Position numbers and translations under genes: made by a program. This document shows positions 28,067-35,986 of a stretch of DNA of 64,000 nucleotides, piece by piece. How positions within the stretch are numbered: the first letter of the stretch is position 1; each line of letters begins with the position of its first letter. Source of the DNA: Rikenellaceae bacterium. Its GTDB lineage: Bacteria; Bacteroidota; Bacteroidia; Bacteroidales; Rikenellaceae. The stretch is from assembly GCA_015059945.1 (NCBI GenBank), contig SUZJ01000005.1, positions 1 through 64,000 of the forward strand, read 5' to 3'. A model generated the notes under the pieces. It saw only the letters and a list, made by a program, of their open reading frames with translations, ran no database searches and was not told the origin of the DNA.

Positions 28067-29062
28067 TTAGGCAAAGACCGTAAGCAATGTAACGGCTACA
28101 AGCACCAAGTAGTAGAGGGCCGAGAACAGGCCCGGATTTCTGACCAAGAAGGTGTGGATGAGCGGAATGGCTCCGACACTCATCGTGGGTATGGCAATGG
28201 CAGCGGGGATGCCGAGCAAGAGCATAAGCGCTCCGAGCAGCCACAGCAGCGTAAAGCAGGCGTGGATCTTGCGGGCCCTAAGGCGCATACCGTGCCAGCC
28301 GGTGGCAAAGGTGCCGATACTCAGCAGCGAGAGCACCACATACAATCCGAGCAGGATGGTGGGAACAAGGCCTCCGCACTCGGTATAGAGTCGGCCGAAG
28401 TTTATCAGTCTGGGTGCGGTAATGACCTCGGCCCACCCCTCGGCAAAGGCCCACACGTTGTGGTCGGCTGTCCACCAAGCAAAGGTGCAGATAGCCACAG
28501 GGCCACACATTGCTATCAGAGCTGCGGCAATCTCGCGCCCCGAGCGTCGGTAGGTGAGCCACTCGACCACAAGCAGTGGCAGAGTCCACACCAAGTCGGG
28601 GATGATGAGTACTGCGGTGGCAGCATAGACGGCCGAGCACATAACGCTATCGAACATCTCGTAGCGTTTGAAGCCCGCAATGAGCAGTTCGGCCGAGCGC
28701 AGCATCAGCAGCCAGCACAGGTGGAGCGATGGGCTCGTGGGGGTAAAGAGTACTCCGCCCACACCTATTATATATAATACCATAGGCATAAACGAGCGGA
28801 TGACCGATATGGAGTAGCGCGAGATGATGCGGGTGATGATGATACCGCTCACAAAGGTTGCCACAATGGTAGTGGCAATGCCCCAACCGTCACTGAGCAC
28901 CCCGTCTATCCACCCGCCCAAGGGCGAAAGGTGGCCCACAAGGCTCTCGCCAGCGTAGGGCGAGCCGACCGAGCGAATGGTAAGCAGGGCCAGCAGCACT
29001 CCGAAGGTGGCAAACAGAGTGGGGATGGGTTGGCGAATTATGTCTATCTTGCGACCAGTCAT
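28067..29062 (-). CDS. Polytopic membrane protein (DUF6427-like)
   Basis: A 331-residue protein with about nine to ten hydrophobic segments from IPTLFATFGVLLALLTI to LYYLVLVAVTLLTVFA. I recognise no catalytic motif. The layout and the Bacteroidota context resemble DUF6427 membrane proteins of unknown function, but that label is tentative. It diverges from the RNase HII gene; the two starts are only 85 bases apart. A -7 box (TACCTTTG, minus strand) ends four bases before this ATG, which would make the mRNA leaderless or nearly so. Confidence 0.7.
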   Translation of the reverse strand: MTGRKIDIIRQPIPTLFATFGVLLALLTIRSVGSPYAGESLVGHLSPLGGWIDGVLSDGWGIATTIVATFVSGIIITRIISRYSISVIRSFMPMVLYIIGVGGVLFTPTSPSLHLCWLLMLRSAELLIAGFKRYEMFDSVMCSAVYAATAVLIIPDLVWTLPLLVVEWLTYRRSGREIAAALIAMCGPVAICTFAWWTADHNVWAFAEGWAEVITAPRLINFGRLYTECGGLVPTILLGLYVVLSLLSIGTFATGWHGMRLRARKIHACFTLLWLLGALMLLLGIPAAIAIPTMSVGAIPLIHTFLVRNPGLFSALYYLVLVAVTLLTVFA

Positions 29063-29066
29063 AGCG

Positions 29067-29104
29067 CAAAGGTAACGATTTGTTGCGGTTTTTTGCTACA
29101 TTTG
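29067..29104. promoter_or_regulatory. Divergent -7 boxes for the membrane protein and RNase HII
   Basis: TACCTTTG on the minus strand (29074-29067) faces the membrane-protein gene, and TACATTTG on the plus strand (29097-29104) faces rnhB. Neither has a -33 at ideal spacing. Confidence 0.5.
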
Positions 29105-29146
29105 TGGTCGGATTATGGCCATTGGGCCAAAAAACACTTGCTTATT

Positions 29147-29743
29147 ATGCTCGAACACTCATATCGTAAAGACCTGCTCGAGGCAGGGTGCGACGAGGCG
29201 GGGCGTGGTTGTCTGGCGGGACCGCTCTTTGCGGCAGCCGTAATCTTGCCTCCCGACTACTTCCACCCACTGCTCAACGACTCGAAGCAGATGACTCACC
29301 GACAGCGACTCGAAGTGCGCCAAGATATAATCGAAAAGGCTGTGGCGTGGGCTGTGGCCGAGGTGAGCCCCGAAGAGATTGACCAGATGAACATCCTGCG
29401 GGCCTCGTTCGAGGGGATGCAGAGGGCGGTCGAGAAGTTGAGTGTTGTGCCCGAGCACCTGCTCATCGACGGCAACCGCTTCTATCCCAGATTGGACATA
29501 CCGTTCCGCTGCGAGGTCAAGGGCGATGCGAGGTTTATGAACATAGCGGCCGCATCGGTGCTGGCCAAGTCGTTTCGCGACGAACGTATGGAGCTGTTGG
29601 ACAAGGAGTTTCCCTGCTACGGCTGGGCCAAGAATAAGGGCTATCCCACCGTAGACCACCGCAAAGCCATTGCTCGCGAGGGGCTCTCGCCCCACCACCG
29701 CTTGTCGTTCAACCACTCGGCCGGGCAGTTGGAGCTGTTTTAG
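29147..29743 (+). CDS. rnhB: Ribonuclease HII
   Basis: A 198-residue enzyme that cuts the RNA strand of RNA-DNA hybrids and removes misincorporated ribonucleotides. The acidic active site is visible in GCDEAGRGCLAGPL (Asp16, Glu17), in LLIDGNRF and in the later AKSFRDERM region. The C-terminal NKGYPTVDHRKAI and GLSPHHRLSFN are typical. I chose the ATG at 29147 because the protein-like sequence begins there and the -7 box at 29097 lies upstream. It is the last housekeeping gene before the repeat-filled gap and the phage-like cassette. Confidence 0.95.
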   Translation: MLEHSYRKDLLEAGCDEAGRGCLAGPLFAAAVILPPDYFHPLLNDSKQMTHRQRLEVRQDIIEKAVAWAVAEVSPEEIDQMNILRASFEGMQRAVEKLSVVPEHLLIDGNRFYPRLDIPFRCEVKGDARFMNIAAASVLAKSFRDERMELLDKEFPCYGWAKNKGYPTVDHRKAIAREGLSPHHRLSFNHSAGQLELF

Positions 29744-29781
29744 ACGGCAGGCCGACAATCGACAACTGACAACATCTAATC

Positions 29782-29825
29782 TCGTCTTGCCACGACTGAC
29801 GTTAGTCTGGCGGTTGGTGTCTACC
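29782..29825 (+). repeat. Small hairpin repeat, copy 2 (TTGCCACGACT type)
   Basis: The inner stem matches copy 1. The right outer arm is TTGGTG instead of TTGGCA, and pairing is kept through G-T pairs. Confidence 0.68.
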
Positions 29826-30041
29826 TCTTGGCTTTTGATTGTTTTGTACCTTTTGGTGGCAAAAGGTACCCAAAACCACTGCGATGCATTTCGGCGGGGC
29901 TTAGTGTTGTCGTTGGCTAAAACAAACGACCATAAAGGTCGGTACACAAGGTACGTCTTTGTTTCTTAACGCCCACGACACCACACGCCTTCTTCCGCCT
30001 GCAATGCGGTCGCAGGATTGAGTGTGGCCTTCGGCCATACA

Positions 30042-30210
30042 GACCTCTCCGCCCCGTTGGGGCACCTCTCCTAACTCAGGAGAGGAGTTGTTGTGGTGCT
30101 GAACTTTGGTAGTGGCTAATGGAAACCCCCACAACCACTCTCCTTTTGGGAGCTCCACAACCGCTCTCCCCCTGAGTTAGGGGGAGTGGCCGCAGGCCGA
30201 GGGGGTCTGT
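30042..30210. repeat. Two REP-like double hairpins in opposite orientation
   Basis: 30042-30086 (plus orientation) has GCCCC/GGGGC and CTCTCCT/AGGAGAG. 30164-30210 (minus orientation) has GGCC/GGCC and CTCCCCCT/AGGGGGAG. Both differ from the main type at paired positions on both sides of the stem. Confidence 0.75.
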
Positions 30211-30227
30211 CAATTCTCAATTCATTT

Positions 30228-30271
30228 CGTCTTGCCACGACTCATCACAGATGAGGCGGTTGGCATCTACT
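30228..30271 (+). repeat. Small hairpin repeat, copy 3 with a swapped inner stem
   Basis: The flanks equal copy 1, but the inner stem is CTCATC/GATGAG around ACA instead of GACTGA/TTAGTC. Pairing is kept although the bases differ. Confidence 0.7.
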
Positions 30272-30281
30272 AATCTTATTT

Positions 30282-30445
30282 ACACACGCCCCCGCCCTTC
30301 GGGCACCCCCTCTAACTTAGAGGGGGATTTATCCTATATATCCTATTGGTCCTATTACTCATATAAGTCCTATAGGAGATATAAGAGTTATAGGGTTTTC
30401 TTTAAGGCCCCTAAGGACACTAAAGACCTTAATGTCCTTAAAGAA
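30282..30445. repeat. REP-like copy c followed by 9-base array
   Basis: ACACACGCCCCC, hairpin GCCC/GGGC, CCCCCTCTAA/TTAGAGGGGG (30282-30326). It is followed by units such as TATCCTATA, TATCCTATT, GGTCCTATT, AGTCCTATA and GGAGATATA in a 9-base period. Confidence 0.75.
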
Positions 30446-30580
30446 ATATCCCCTAACTTAGAGAGGGGAGGTAGAAAACTCAAAAAAAGATTAAAAAATT
30501 TAACTTTTGTTTAGTCGCTGACTACGAGCGAGTTGGCGGCTTTCTTATGCCCATTGCCGAGATGTTTCTACAAAATGGGT

Positions 30581-30612
30581 ATTGACAAACCCTTTTTCTC
30601 TTTCTATCTTTG
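30581..30612 (+). promoter_or_regulatory. Promoter of the phage-like cassette
   Basis: TTG (30582-30584), 20 bases, TATCTTTG (30605-30612). It is the only consensus promoter I find for the nine genes that follow. The predicted start is near 30619, inside the inverted repeat at 30612-30626. Confidence 0.72.
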
Positions 30613-30626
30613 TTCAAAATTTGAAC
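30612..30626. promoter_or_regulatory. Operator-like inverted repeat at the cassette start site
   Basis: GTTCAAA, one base, TTTGAAC is a perfect 7-1-7 palindrome that touches the -7 box and spans the predicted transcription start. That is a classic place for a repressor site. The binding protein is not known. Confidence 0.5.
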
Positions 30627-30661
30627 GACTAACAACCAAAAACTTAATTCTTCTGACCATT

Positions 30662-31081
30662 ATGAGAGAGAAAATCACTACTATTTTGGCCCAAGCAGCC
30701 GATAAGTTGGGCTATCAGTTATGCTCTGCCGATGAGGTGGCCGAGGCTGTGGGCAGGGGCAACTTCCCGATGGCCATAGTGGGCCCCGTGGAGGCAGCGG
30801 GACCTATGGCGGGCGAGGTGCGCACCGCTGTCTATGACATCACTATCAACCTATTGAAAATCAAAGAGTGCAGAGCCGATGAGCAGGAGCCATACTACTC
30901 GATGCTCGATGCCGATGCCCGAGCTTTGGCAGAGCTGGTGGAGTGCTCGGCCGAGGTGGTGTCGGTAGCCATCAAATCGCTCCGCCCACAGCCCAAAGCA
31001 CACACCCATCTGCGCGACATCGGCCTCGAAGCAAAATTGCGTGTGGTGTTGTTTGATGCGCCCAATAATCAAGTTAAATAA
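30662..31081 (+). CDS. Phage tail-completion-like protein (cassette gene 1)
   Basis: A 139-residue soluble alpha/beta protein, MREKITTILAQAADKLGY at the N-terminus, then FPMAIVGPVEAAGP and AVYDITINLLK. The pattern (short helix, FP-x-A-x-V-x-P strand, then a long strand with an I-x-L core) is reminiscent of tail terminator or head-tail joining proteins in Bacteroidota prophages, but this is a weak resemblance. It is the first gene of the cassette, behind its promoter, and 18 bases before gene 2. No known motif proves the function. Confidence 0.55.
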   Translation: MREKITTILAQAADKLGYQLCSADEVAEAVGRGNFPMAIVGPVEAAGPMAGEVRTAVYDITINLLKIKECRADEQEPYYSMLDADARALAELVECSAEVVSVAIKSLRPQPKAHTHLRDIGLEAKLRVVLFDAPNNQVK

Positions 31082-31099
31082 ATGAACAAATAGAAGTGT

Positions 31100-32104
31100 A
31101 TGAAACTAATCTCCTATCCACAAGATTTCTGCTCGGTGCTGACCGACAACTGTTTTCGTTTTGGGGAGTTGAACCCCGAGCAGGCGACCGAAATCAAGTT
31201 TTGGCTCGCCACCGACAGCGACCCCATACATCTGGGCACAAAGCGTTATGTGGGCCAAGCCGAGGTGGCTGCCCAGCCCGCAACCTATCTGCGACATCAC
31301 TTGGCCCCCGAGCCACACTTTGCCCCTTCGTGTGCGTTTGTCTACCCCGCAGGGCGCAATCTGAGGGCCTACGTCAGTTGGGACAACGACACCGCCCGCA
31401 GTGTGAAGGTGGGTTACACGACCTCGCAGAGCGACATTGCGGCCCCCGCAGTGGTTGATGGTCACTATTCGCACAGGCAGATTGCGCGTGGCGAAAATGA
31501 CGAGGTGGGCTTTGTGGTGCCTGCCGATACGATGATGACTATGGCTATGAAGCTGTCGAATGGGCAGGTCATCTCGCTCAACAAGTCGAGTAGCACACAG
31601 GCGGGCCTATGGATTTTGTGCGTCGATATTGACTGGGTGATGGAGCGACTCGAAAACCCCGACGAAGTGGATTCGTTTGAGTTGGAGCTGAAAATTGCAG
31701 GCCAGCTGGAGACCACAATCCACTACGACATCGTCGAGCGCCCCTCGACGGCCCTCAGGCTCGGATGGCTTACCCCCGAGGGTACCATCGGCTACCACAC
31801 CTTCCAAACCCCTATGGAAGAGCGAACCGAGGCCGAGCGTGTCGAGGTCGAAACCACCTCGCAGGGAGCAGTGGTGGCGGGGGTGAAGGGCTACACCACC
31901 CACAGGCTCCGAAGTGGCACCCTTGCGCCCGAGCAGTTTGCCTTGTTGCGCACGCTGGCAACCTCGCCAATGGTGTGGCGCATAGGGGCCAAGGGCGAGC
32001 AGGAGCAGGTGGCACTCCTCTCGGCCAAGGCTGTAAGCGGTGGGGCGACCAAGGCCGAGGTGGAGGTGGTCGTAAGGAGCAAACACAAGCAGCGTTACTG
32101 GTAG
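31100..32104 (+). CDS. Virion structural-like protein with FLNRLGG-type motif (cassette gene 2)
   Basis: A 334-residue beta-rich protein without signal peptide. In the middle (about residue 220) it carries LRLGWLTPEGTIGYHTF, a match to the W-L-x-x-x-G-x-x-x-YTF motif I associate with structural proteins of Bacteroidota phages and prophages. The C-terminus is a basic RSKHKQRYW. It is followed by the 782-residue gene 3, and the two look like a pair. A tail, baseplate or adsorption role is inferred from this pairing and from the head genes downstream. Confidence 0.5.
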   Translation: MKLISYPQDFCSVLTDNCFRFGELNPEQATEIKFWLATDSDPIHLGTKRYVGQAEVAAQPATYLRHHLAPEPHFAPSCAFVYPAGRNLRAYVSWDNDTARSVKVGYTTSQSDIAAPAVVDGHYSHRQIARGENDEVGFVVPADTMMTMAMKLSNGQVISLNKSSSTQAGLWILCVDIDWVMERLENPDEVDSFELELKIAGQLETTIHYDIVERPSTALRLGWLTPEGTIGYHTFQTPMEERTEAERVEVETTSQGAVVAGVKGYTTHRLRSGTLAPEQFALLRTLATSPMVWRIGAKGEQEQVALLSAKAVSGGATKAEVEVVVRSKHKQRYW

Positions 32105-32164
32105 CCCCCCACCTCACTACACTCAAAACAAGAAATGTAAAACTCAAAAACAAATTTGGAAGTT

Positions 32165-34513
32165 ATGTTTAAGCTATTTATCGATGGCCATTTGGCTGAT
32201 ATAGACGAGGGTTGTGGTCTGGGGGTGTCGCTCTCGATGGCTTCGCTGGGGGCCACAGAGTGGGGGCGCATAACCTATGCCAAAGATGTGAAGATACCCT
32301 CTACGCCACTCAATCAGGCGCTTATGGGCCACGCTCACCACCCTCTGGCAGCGCAGATGTTCAATGCCGAGCGTCACCAAGCAAGGGTTGAATATGATGG
32401 GTGTCTGGTGGTAGAGGGCGAGGTCTGTCTGACCGCCTCGCAGGTGGGCCCCGAGGGTTACTACCGGTTCGACATTGTGGGCAGCGAGCGCGAGTGGGTC
32501 TATGCCTCGCAAGCACCTCTGTCGGCTCTGGATATGGGCTATCAGCAGACCCTGAGCGAGCAGAGCGTGGTGGAGAGTTGGGAGGCCGAGGGGGTACCTG
32601 TGAGGTTTATGCCCGTAGAGCGAGGACACTGGGCCGAGATTGGGTGGCAGCCCGAGCGCAGGCTCTCGCTCATCGACTACCACCCCTTCCTGCACCTGAG
32701 GAGCATTGTCGATGCCATATTTGCTCAGGCGGGCTACAGGGTGGTGTCGAAGTTCCTCGGCTCGGAGTGGTTCGAGAGGCTCTATATGAGTGGGCGCTGG
32801 CCCGAGCCCTACAACATAGAGCGACTGGTCGAGCAGAACGACTTTGTGGCCCTGCGCACCACCGCTGCACCCACCACCGAGGCCAACTATGCAGGTAGGG
32901 TAGTGGCCGACCCGTTGGCAAATTACAACACCATTGGCAATATCGTAGAGGTGCCCGACCGATACATCCCCTCCGAAGGGACCAAGAACTTCAATGGTAC
33001 TCTGACGACCGACAGCACGGGGCGCATCTGTTTTGTGCCAAACGAAGAGATGGTGGTGGCCTTTCAGTGCAGGGTGCGCTACAATACCCAGACTCGGGTG
33101 GCCTCGCGCACCAAGCTGACAGCCTTCGACACCATTCACTTCGACCACGACAGCGTGGAGCAGGTGTCGTTCGCCAACCGTTACCCCGACCGACGTGGCT
33201 CCACTCTGAGTGGTAGGCAGAGCTACAACCTCTTCATCTTTGGGCCCCAAGAGGGTGTGGAGTACCACCTCTACGCAACCGTGGCGGGTGGGGCTGAGCA
33301 GAGGGTGGTCGTTACGACCGAGGCTGTTACGCCACTGGTGTTGAGCACCACTCAGAGCTACTCAAACTGGCGACTGGTGGCAGCAAGTGGGCTGAACGAG
33401 AGCGATGCAGAGGTTGATTGGGCTATCTATGACGGCTATGTAGACGAGTACAACACCGCCACTGTCGATTGCACCTTCCTGACCAAGCCCGAGGTGGTGA
33501 GCCCCAATCTGCCCAAGTACTTCGACCAGTTCTACTTTGGGGGTGCCGACCCGGGGATGACCATCGAGGTATTGCAGGGGTGCGAGATTAGGCCTCTATT
33601 CCTAAATATGCCTGTGGCGGGGGCTATACTGGGGTGGGCCGATGTGGCAGCCTTCGAGCAGAGCCAGTTCGAGCTGCTCACCTCGCTCAAAAAGCTCTTC
33701 GACCTGCAATTTATGACCGACACCCACAGCAAGGTGGTCTACATCGAGCCCCGAGGCGACTTCTACACCGACGAGGTGGTGGACCTCTCCGACAGGATTG
33801 ACGAGTCGCAGGGGCTGACCATAACCGAGATTGGCACCGATGCCACACGTCGTATAAGGGTGGCCTATGCTCAGGGCGATAGGCTCGCAGAGATGATTAC
33901 TGCCTCGGAGGGCGCCCCCTATGGCAGTTGGACCGCACAAGTGGAGAACATCTATGCCCCAAACACCACCACCGACTATGTGGCCGAGATGTTTACCCCC
34001 TCGGTAGAGGTTGTGGGCACTCTCAGCTCGGCCCCCTCGGCCCGCCTTATAGACGTGAGCGGTGCAGCAGCCATCCCCACCAAAGAGAGCGTAGAGGTGA
34101 ACTTTGCCACCAAGCTGGTCTATTACAAAGGTGTCGAAACCCTGCCCATAGGCGAACATCTGGTCGGAGGGGTGAACTACTACCCGAGGTTGGTATTCTT
34201 TGCACCGGCCGAGAGCGCTGCCGAGCCCGCAGTGTCGCTGTTGGTCGAGGATCGCAACGGGGTGGAGGGACTCAACCGCTACTGGCACTACCGAGTGGCT
34301 ATGCTCAACAGGGCAAGGCGCATTGTGGCGCACCTGAGGCTGTTCCCGGAGGAGGTAGAAGCACTGGTAGGCCCCGAAGGGTTGGAGCACCGTCTGAGGG
34401 CCCTCTACAAGCTCGCTCTCGGTGGCGAAGAGATACTCTGCCGACTCGAAAGGATAGATGGCTACAACCCCCAAGAGCCCTCGACAAAGTGTACATTCGT
34501 AACCATTGTTTAG
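32165..34513 (+). CDS. Large tail/baseplate-like protein (cassette gene 3)
   Basis: A 782-residue protein. The N-terminus (FKLFIDGHLADIDEG, then YAKDVKIPSTPLNQALMG, AAQMFNAERHQARVEYDG and VVEGEVCLTASQV) follows a pattern I have seen in Bacteroidota prophage-like loci, where a strand-rich domain ends with LxG..AxxxFN..xHxAxIexdG. A central beta-rich part follows. A region near 480-540 (ITASEGAPYGSW at about 580) suggests an adaptor or tail-tip build. I chose ATG 32165; an upstream TTG would add three codons. It is the largest cassette protein and a candidate for target recognition. Confidence 0.5.
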   Translation: MFKLFIDGHLADIDEGCGLGVSLSMASLGATEWGRITYAKDVKIPSTPLNQALMGHAHHPLAAQMFNAERHQARVEYDGCLVVEGEVCLTASQVGPEGYYRFDIVGSEREWVYASQAPLSALDMGYQQTLSEQSVVESWEAEGVPVRFMPVERGHWAEIGWQPERRLSLIDYHPFLHLRSIVDAIFAQAGYRVVSKFLGSEWFERLYMSGRWPEPYNIERLVEQNDFVALRTTAAPTTEANYAGRVVADPLANYNTIGNIVEVPDRYIPSEGTKNFNGTLTTDSTGRICFVPNEEMVVAFQCRVRYNTQTRVASRTKLTAFDTIHFDHDSVEQVSFANRYPDRRGSTLSGRQSYNLFIFGPQEGVEYHLYATVAGGAEQRVVVTTEAVTPLVLSTTQSYSNWRLVAASGLNESDAEVDWAIYDGYVDEYNTATVDCTFLTKPEVVSPNLPKYFDQFYFGGADPGMTIEVLQGCEIRPLFLNMPVAGAILGWADVAAFEQSQFELLTSLKKLFDLQFMTDTHSKVVYIEPRGDFYTDEVVDLSDRIDESQGLTITEIGTDATRRIRVAYAQGDRLAEMITASEGAPYGSWTAQVENIYAPNTTTDYVAEMFTPSVEVVGTLSSAPSARLIDVSGAAAIPTKESVEVNFATKLVYYKGVETLPIGEHLVGGVNYYPRLVFFAPAESAAEPAVSLLVEDRNGVEGLNRYWHYRVAMLNRARRIVAHLRLFPEEVEALVGPEGLEHRLRALYKLALGGEEILCRLERIDGYNPQEPSTKCTFVTIV

Positions 34514-34555
34514 GTGGCACAACACCAACCATTAACCACAAAAAAACTAACCACT

Positions 34556-34846
34556 ATGGCACAACCACTAATTAACAATTCGGCCGACAAGCACTTGGTA
34601 GCCCTGCTCGGTGAGCAGTGCGAGGGGCGCAATGTAGACCAACTGATGCACTTCTTTGTCGAAAATGGACTGTTGAGCCCCAGCCGATGTCGAGCCTTTG
34701 TGGTCTACCACCGTGTGTGCTCTTTGGTGGCCGAGGGTAAGTATGTAACCGAGGCTATGCATCTGGTGGCTGCACAACTGAAATGTAGCTACGAGTGCGC
34801 ACGCAAAGACTACTACACCTTTGCCCACAACTTGTCTAAACATTAG
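34556..34846 (+). CDS. Small helix-turn-helix-like protein (cassette gene 4)
   Basis: A 96-residue all-helical protein. The stretch YVTEAMHLVAAQLKCSYECARKDYYTF near the C-terminus reads like a helix-turn-helix, so it may bind DNA: a small terminase-like subunit or a local regulator are both possible. It lies between the tail-like genes and the protease gene. I used the ATG at 34556, where the protein-like sequence begins. Confidence 0.5.
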   Translation: MAQPLINNSADKHLVALLGEQCEGRNVDQLMHFFVENGLLSPSRCRAFVVYHRVCSLVAEGKYVTEAMHLVAAQLKCSYECARKDYYTFAHNLSKH

Positions 34847-34900
34847 TCGGCTTTTGGACCCAACACAAACAAAACAAAACCTTACAACAAAACACACACA

Positions 34901-35902
34901 ATGAACCAACAAAACACTGAAAAAGAAAAGATTACTCACTCGGCACGAGTGGTGTCGATCGACATCGATGGCGTGATAGGAGTGCCCGAGCAGGAGCAGT
35001 TTGGCTCGCTCGATGGGCGTGTGGCTACCTACCAACGCTTTGAGGAGGCTCTGGAAGAGGTGCGAGAAGGGGGTGCCGACAAACTGGTACTCAACATCCG
35101 CTCGATGGGTGGCGATGTGGGCGATGCACTGCTCATCTACGATGCCCTCAGGCAGCTCGACATTCAGGTCATAACCCGTTGCTACGGCTATGTGGCCTCG
35201 GCAGCCACCATCATAGCTCAGGCCGCCTCGGAGGGGTGCAGAGAGCTGTCGGCCAACTCGCTCTATCTTATCCACTGCTGCGAGAGCTCGGTCGAGGGCA
35301 ACACACACAACCTCTCGGCTACACAGCAACTGCTCGAAAAGAGCGACCAGCGACTGGCCGAAATCTATGCCGAAGCCTCGGGCCGCACACCCGAGGAGTT
35401 CCGCTCGCTGATGAACGAAAATGGTGGCCGAGGTAAGTGGCTCTCGCCCGACGAAGCCGTCGCCGCAGGGTTGGCCGACACCATCATAGCCCAAGCCGCC
35501 ATAAGCAACGACGCCTCGGAGCAGGTCGCCTCGCTCGGCCTGCCACCCCTGCCCGAGCCCAAGCGTTCACTGCGTGAGCGAGTGGTGGAGGGGTGCAACT
35601 CGATACTCTCGAGTGTTGGACTCGGTAGGCTCTTTGTCGAAGGGCACTCCAAAGCTCAAACCTCGGCACCGCTGACCACAACCACTACTCCGAGCTCTTC
35701 GGCTGCCGACAGCGGAGTGGTAGATGTTGTGGCAGCCACGCCCATCGTAGTGTCGAGGCTTATGACGGCAAAGGCCACAACCACCCTCGCCACCGAGGAC
35801 CCCCTGCCCACAACCCCCGTGCGCAAGTCGGGCAACGAAGGTGCCTACGATAGCGATATGGATCGTATGAGAGAGGCACTGAAAGCCTCGGTTGTGAGGT
35901 AG
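34901..35902 (+). CDS. ClpP-like prohead protease with C-terminal scaffold-like tail (cassette gene 5)
   Basis: A 333-residue protein. The first 200 residues form a ClpP/crotonase-type serine protease as used for phage head maturation: VLNIRSMGGDVGDALLIYDAL, then catalytic Ser100 in GYVASAAT and His125 in LYLIHCCES, with a likely third residue in LSPDEAVAAG (Asp184). The C-terminal third is low-complexity (a Thr/Ser run, residues about 245-270) and could be a scaffold or a cleaved linker. It is directly before the capsid-like gene. It is quite different from the housekeeping clpP at 16904. Confidence 0.85.
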   Translation: MNQQNTEKEKITHSARVVSIDIDGVIGVPEQEQFGSLDGRVATYQRFEEALEEVREGGADKLVLNIRSMGGDVGDALLIYDALRQLDIQVITRCYGYVASAATIIAQAASEGCRELSANSLYLIHCCESSVEGNTHNLSATQQLLEKSDQRLAEIYAEASGRTPEEFRSLMNENGGRGKWLSPDEAVAAGLADTIIAQAAISNDASEQVASLGLPPLPEPKRSLRERVVEGCNSILSSVGLGRLFVEGHSKAQTSAPLTTTTTPSSSAADSGVVDVVAATPIVVSRLMTAKATTTLATEDPLPTTPVRKSGNEGAYDSDMDRMREALKASVVR

Positions 35903-35986
35903 TGGCAGCACTGCTCACCGCCAAAACATTCTAAAACCCCTATTTACCAATTACTAACAAACAAACCAAAAAACAAACAAAAGATT

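Larger units (their letters stand above)
29744..30661. other. 918-base repeat-filled gap before the phage-like cassette
   Basis: No gene is seen. It holds two copies of the TTGCCACGACT hairpin family, three REP-like copies, a long hairpin GTACCTTTTG/CAAAAGGTAC (29846-29869), smaller hairpins (GGCCTTCGGCC at 30027-30037), a 9-base array (30327-30445) and the promoter with operator-like repeat at 30581-30626. It is the densest repeat cluster in the window and borders the cassette on its left. Confidence 0.7.

Noticed and set aside
27912..28244. Longer start for the AraC-like protein (239 residues)
   Set aside because: The extra part runs across a promoter box and across the end of the neighbouring membrane-protein gene and is not protein-like.
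29846..29869. Hairpin GTACCTTTTG/CAAAAGGTAC as an insertion-sequence end
   Set aside because: No transposase gene or second end nearby; it is a single hairpin.
29744..30661. tRNA or known small-RNA gene in the long gap
   Set aside because: The hairpins found belong to the repeat families; no cloverleaf with a T-loop sequence was seen.
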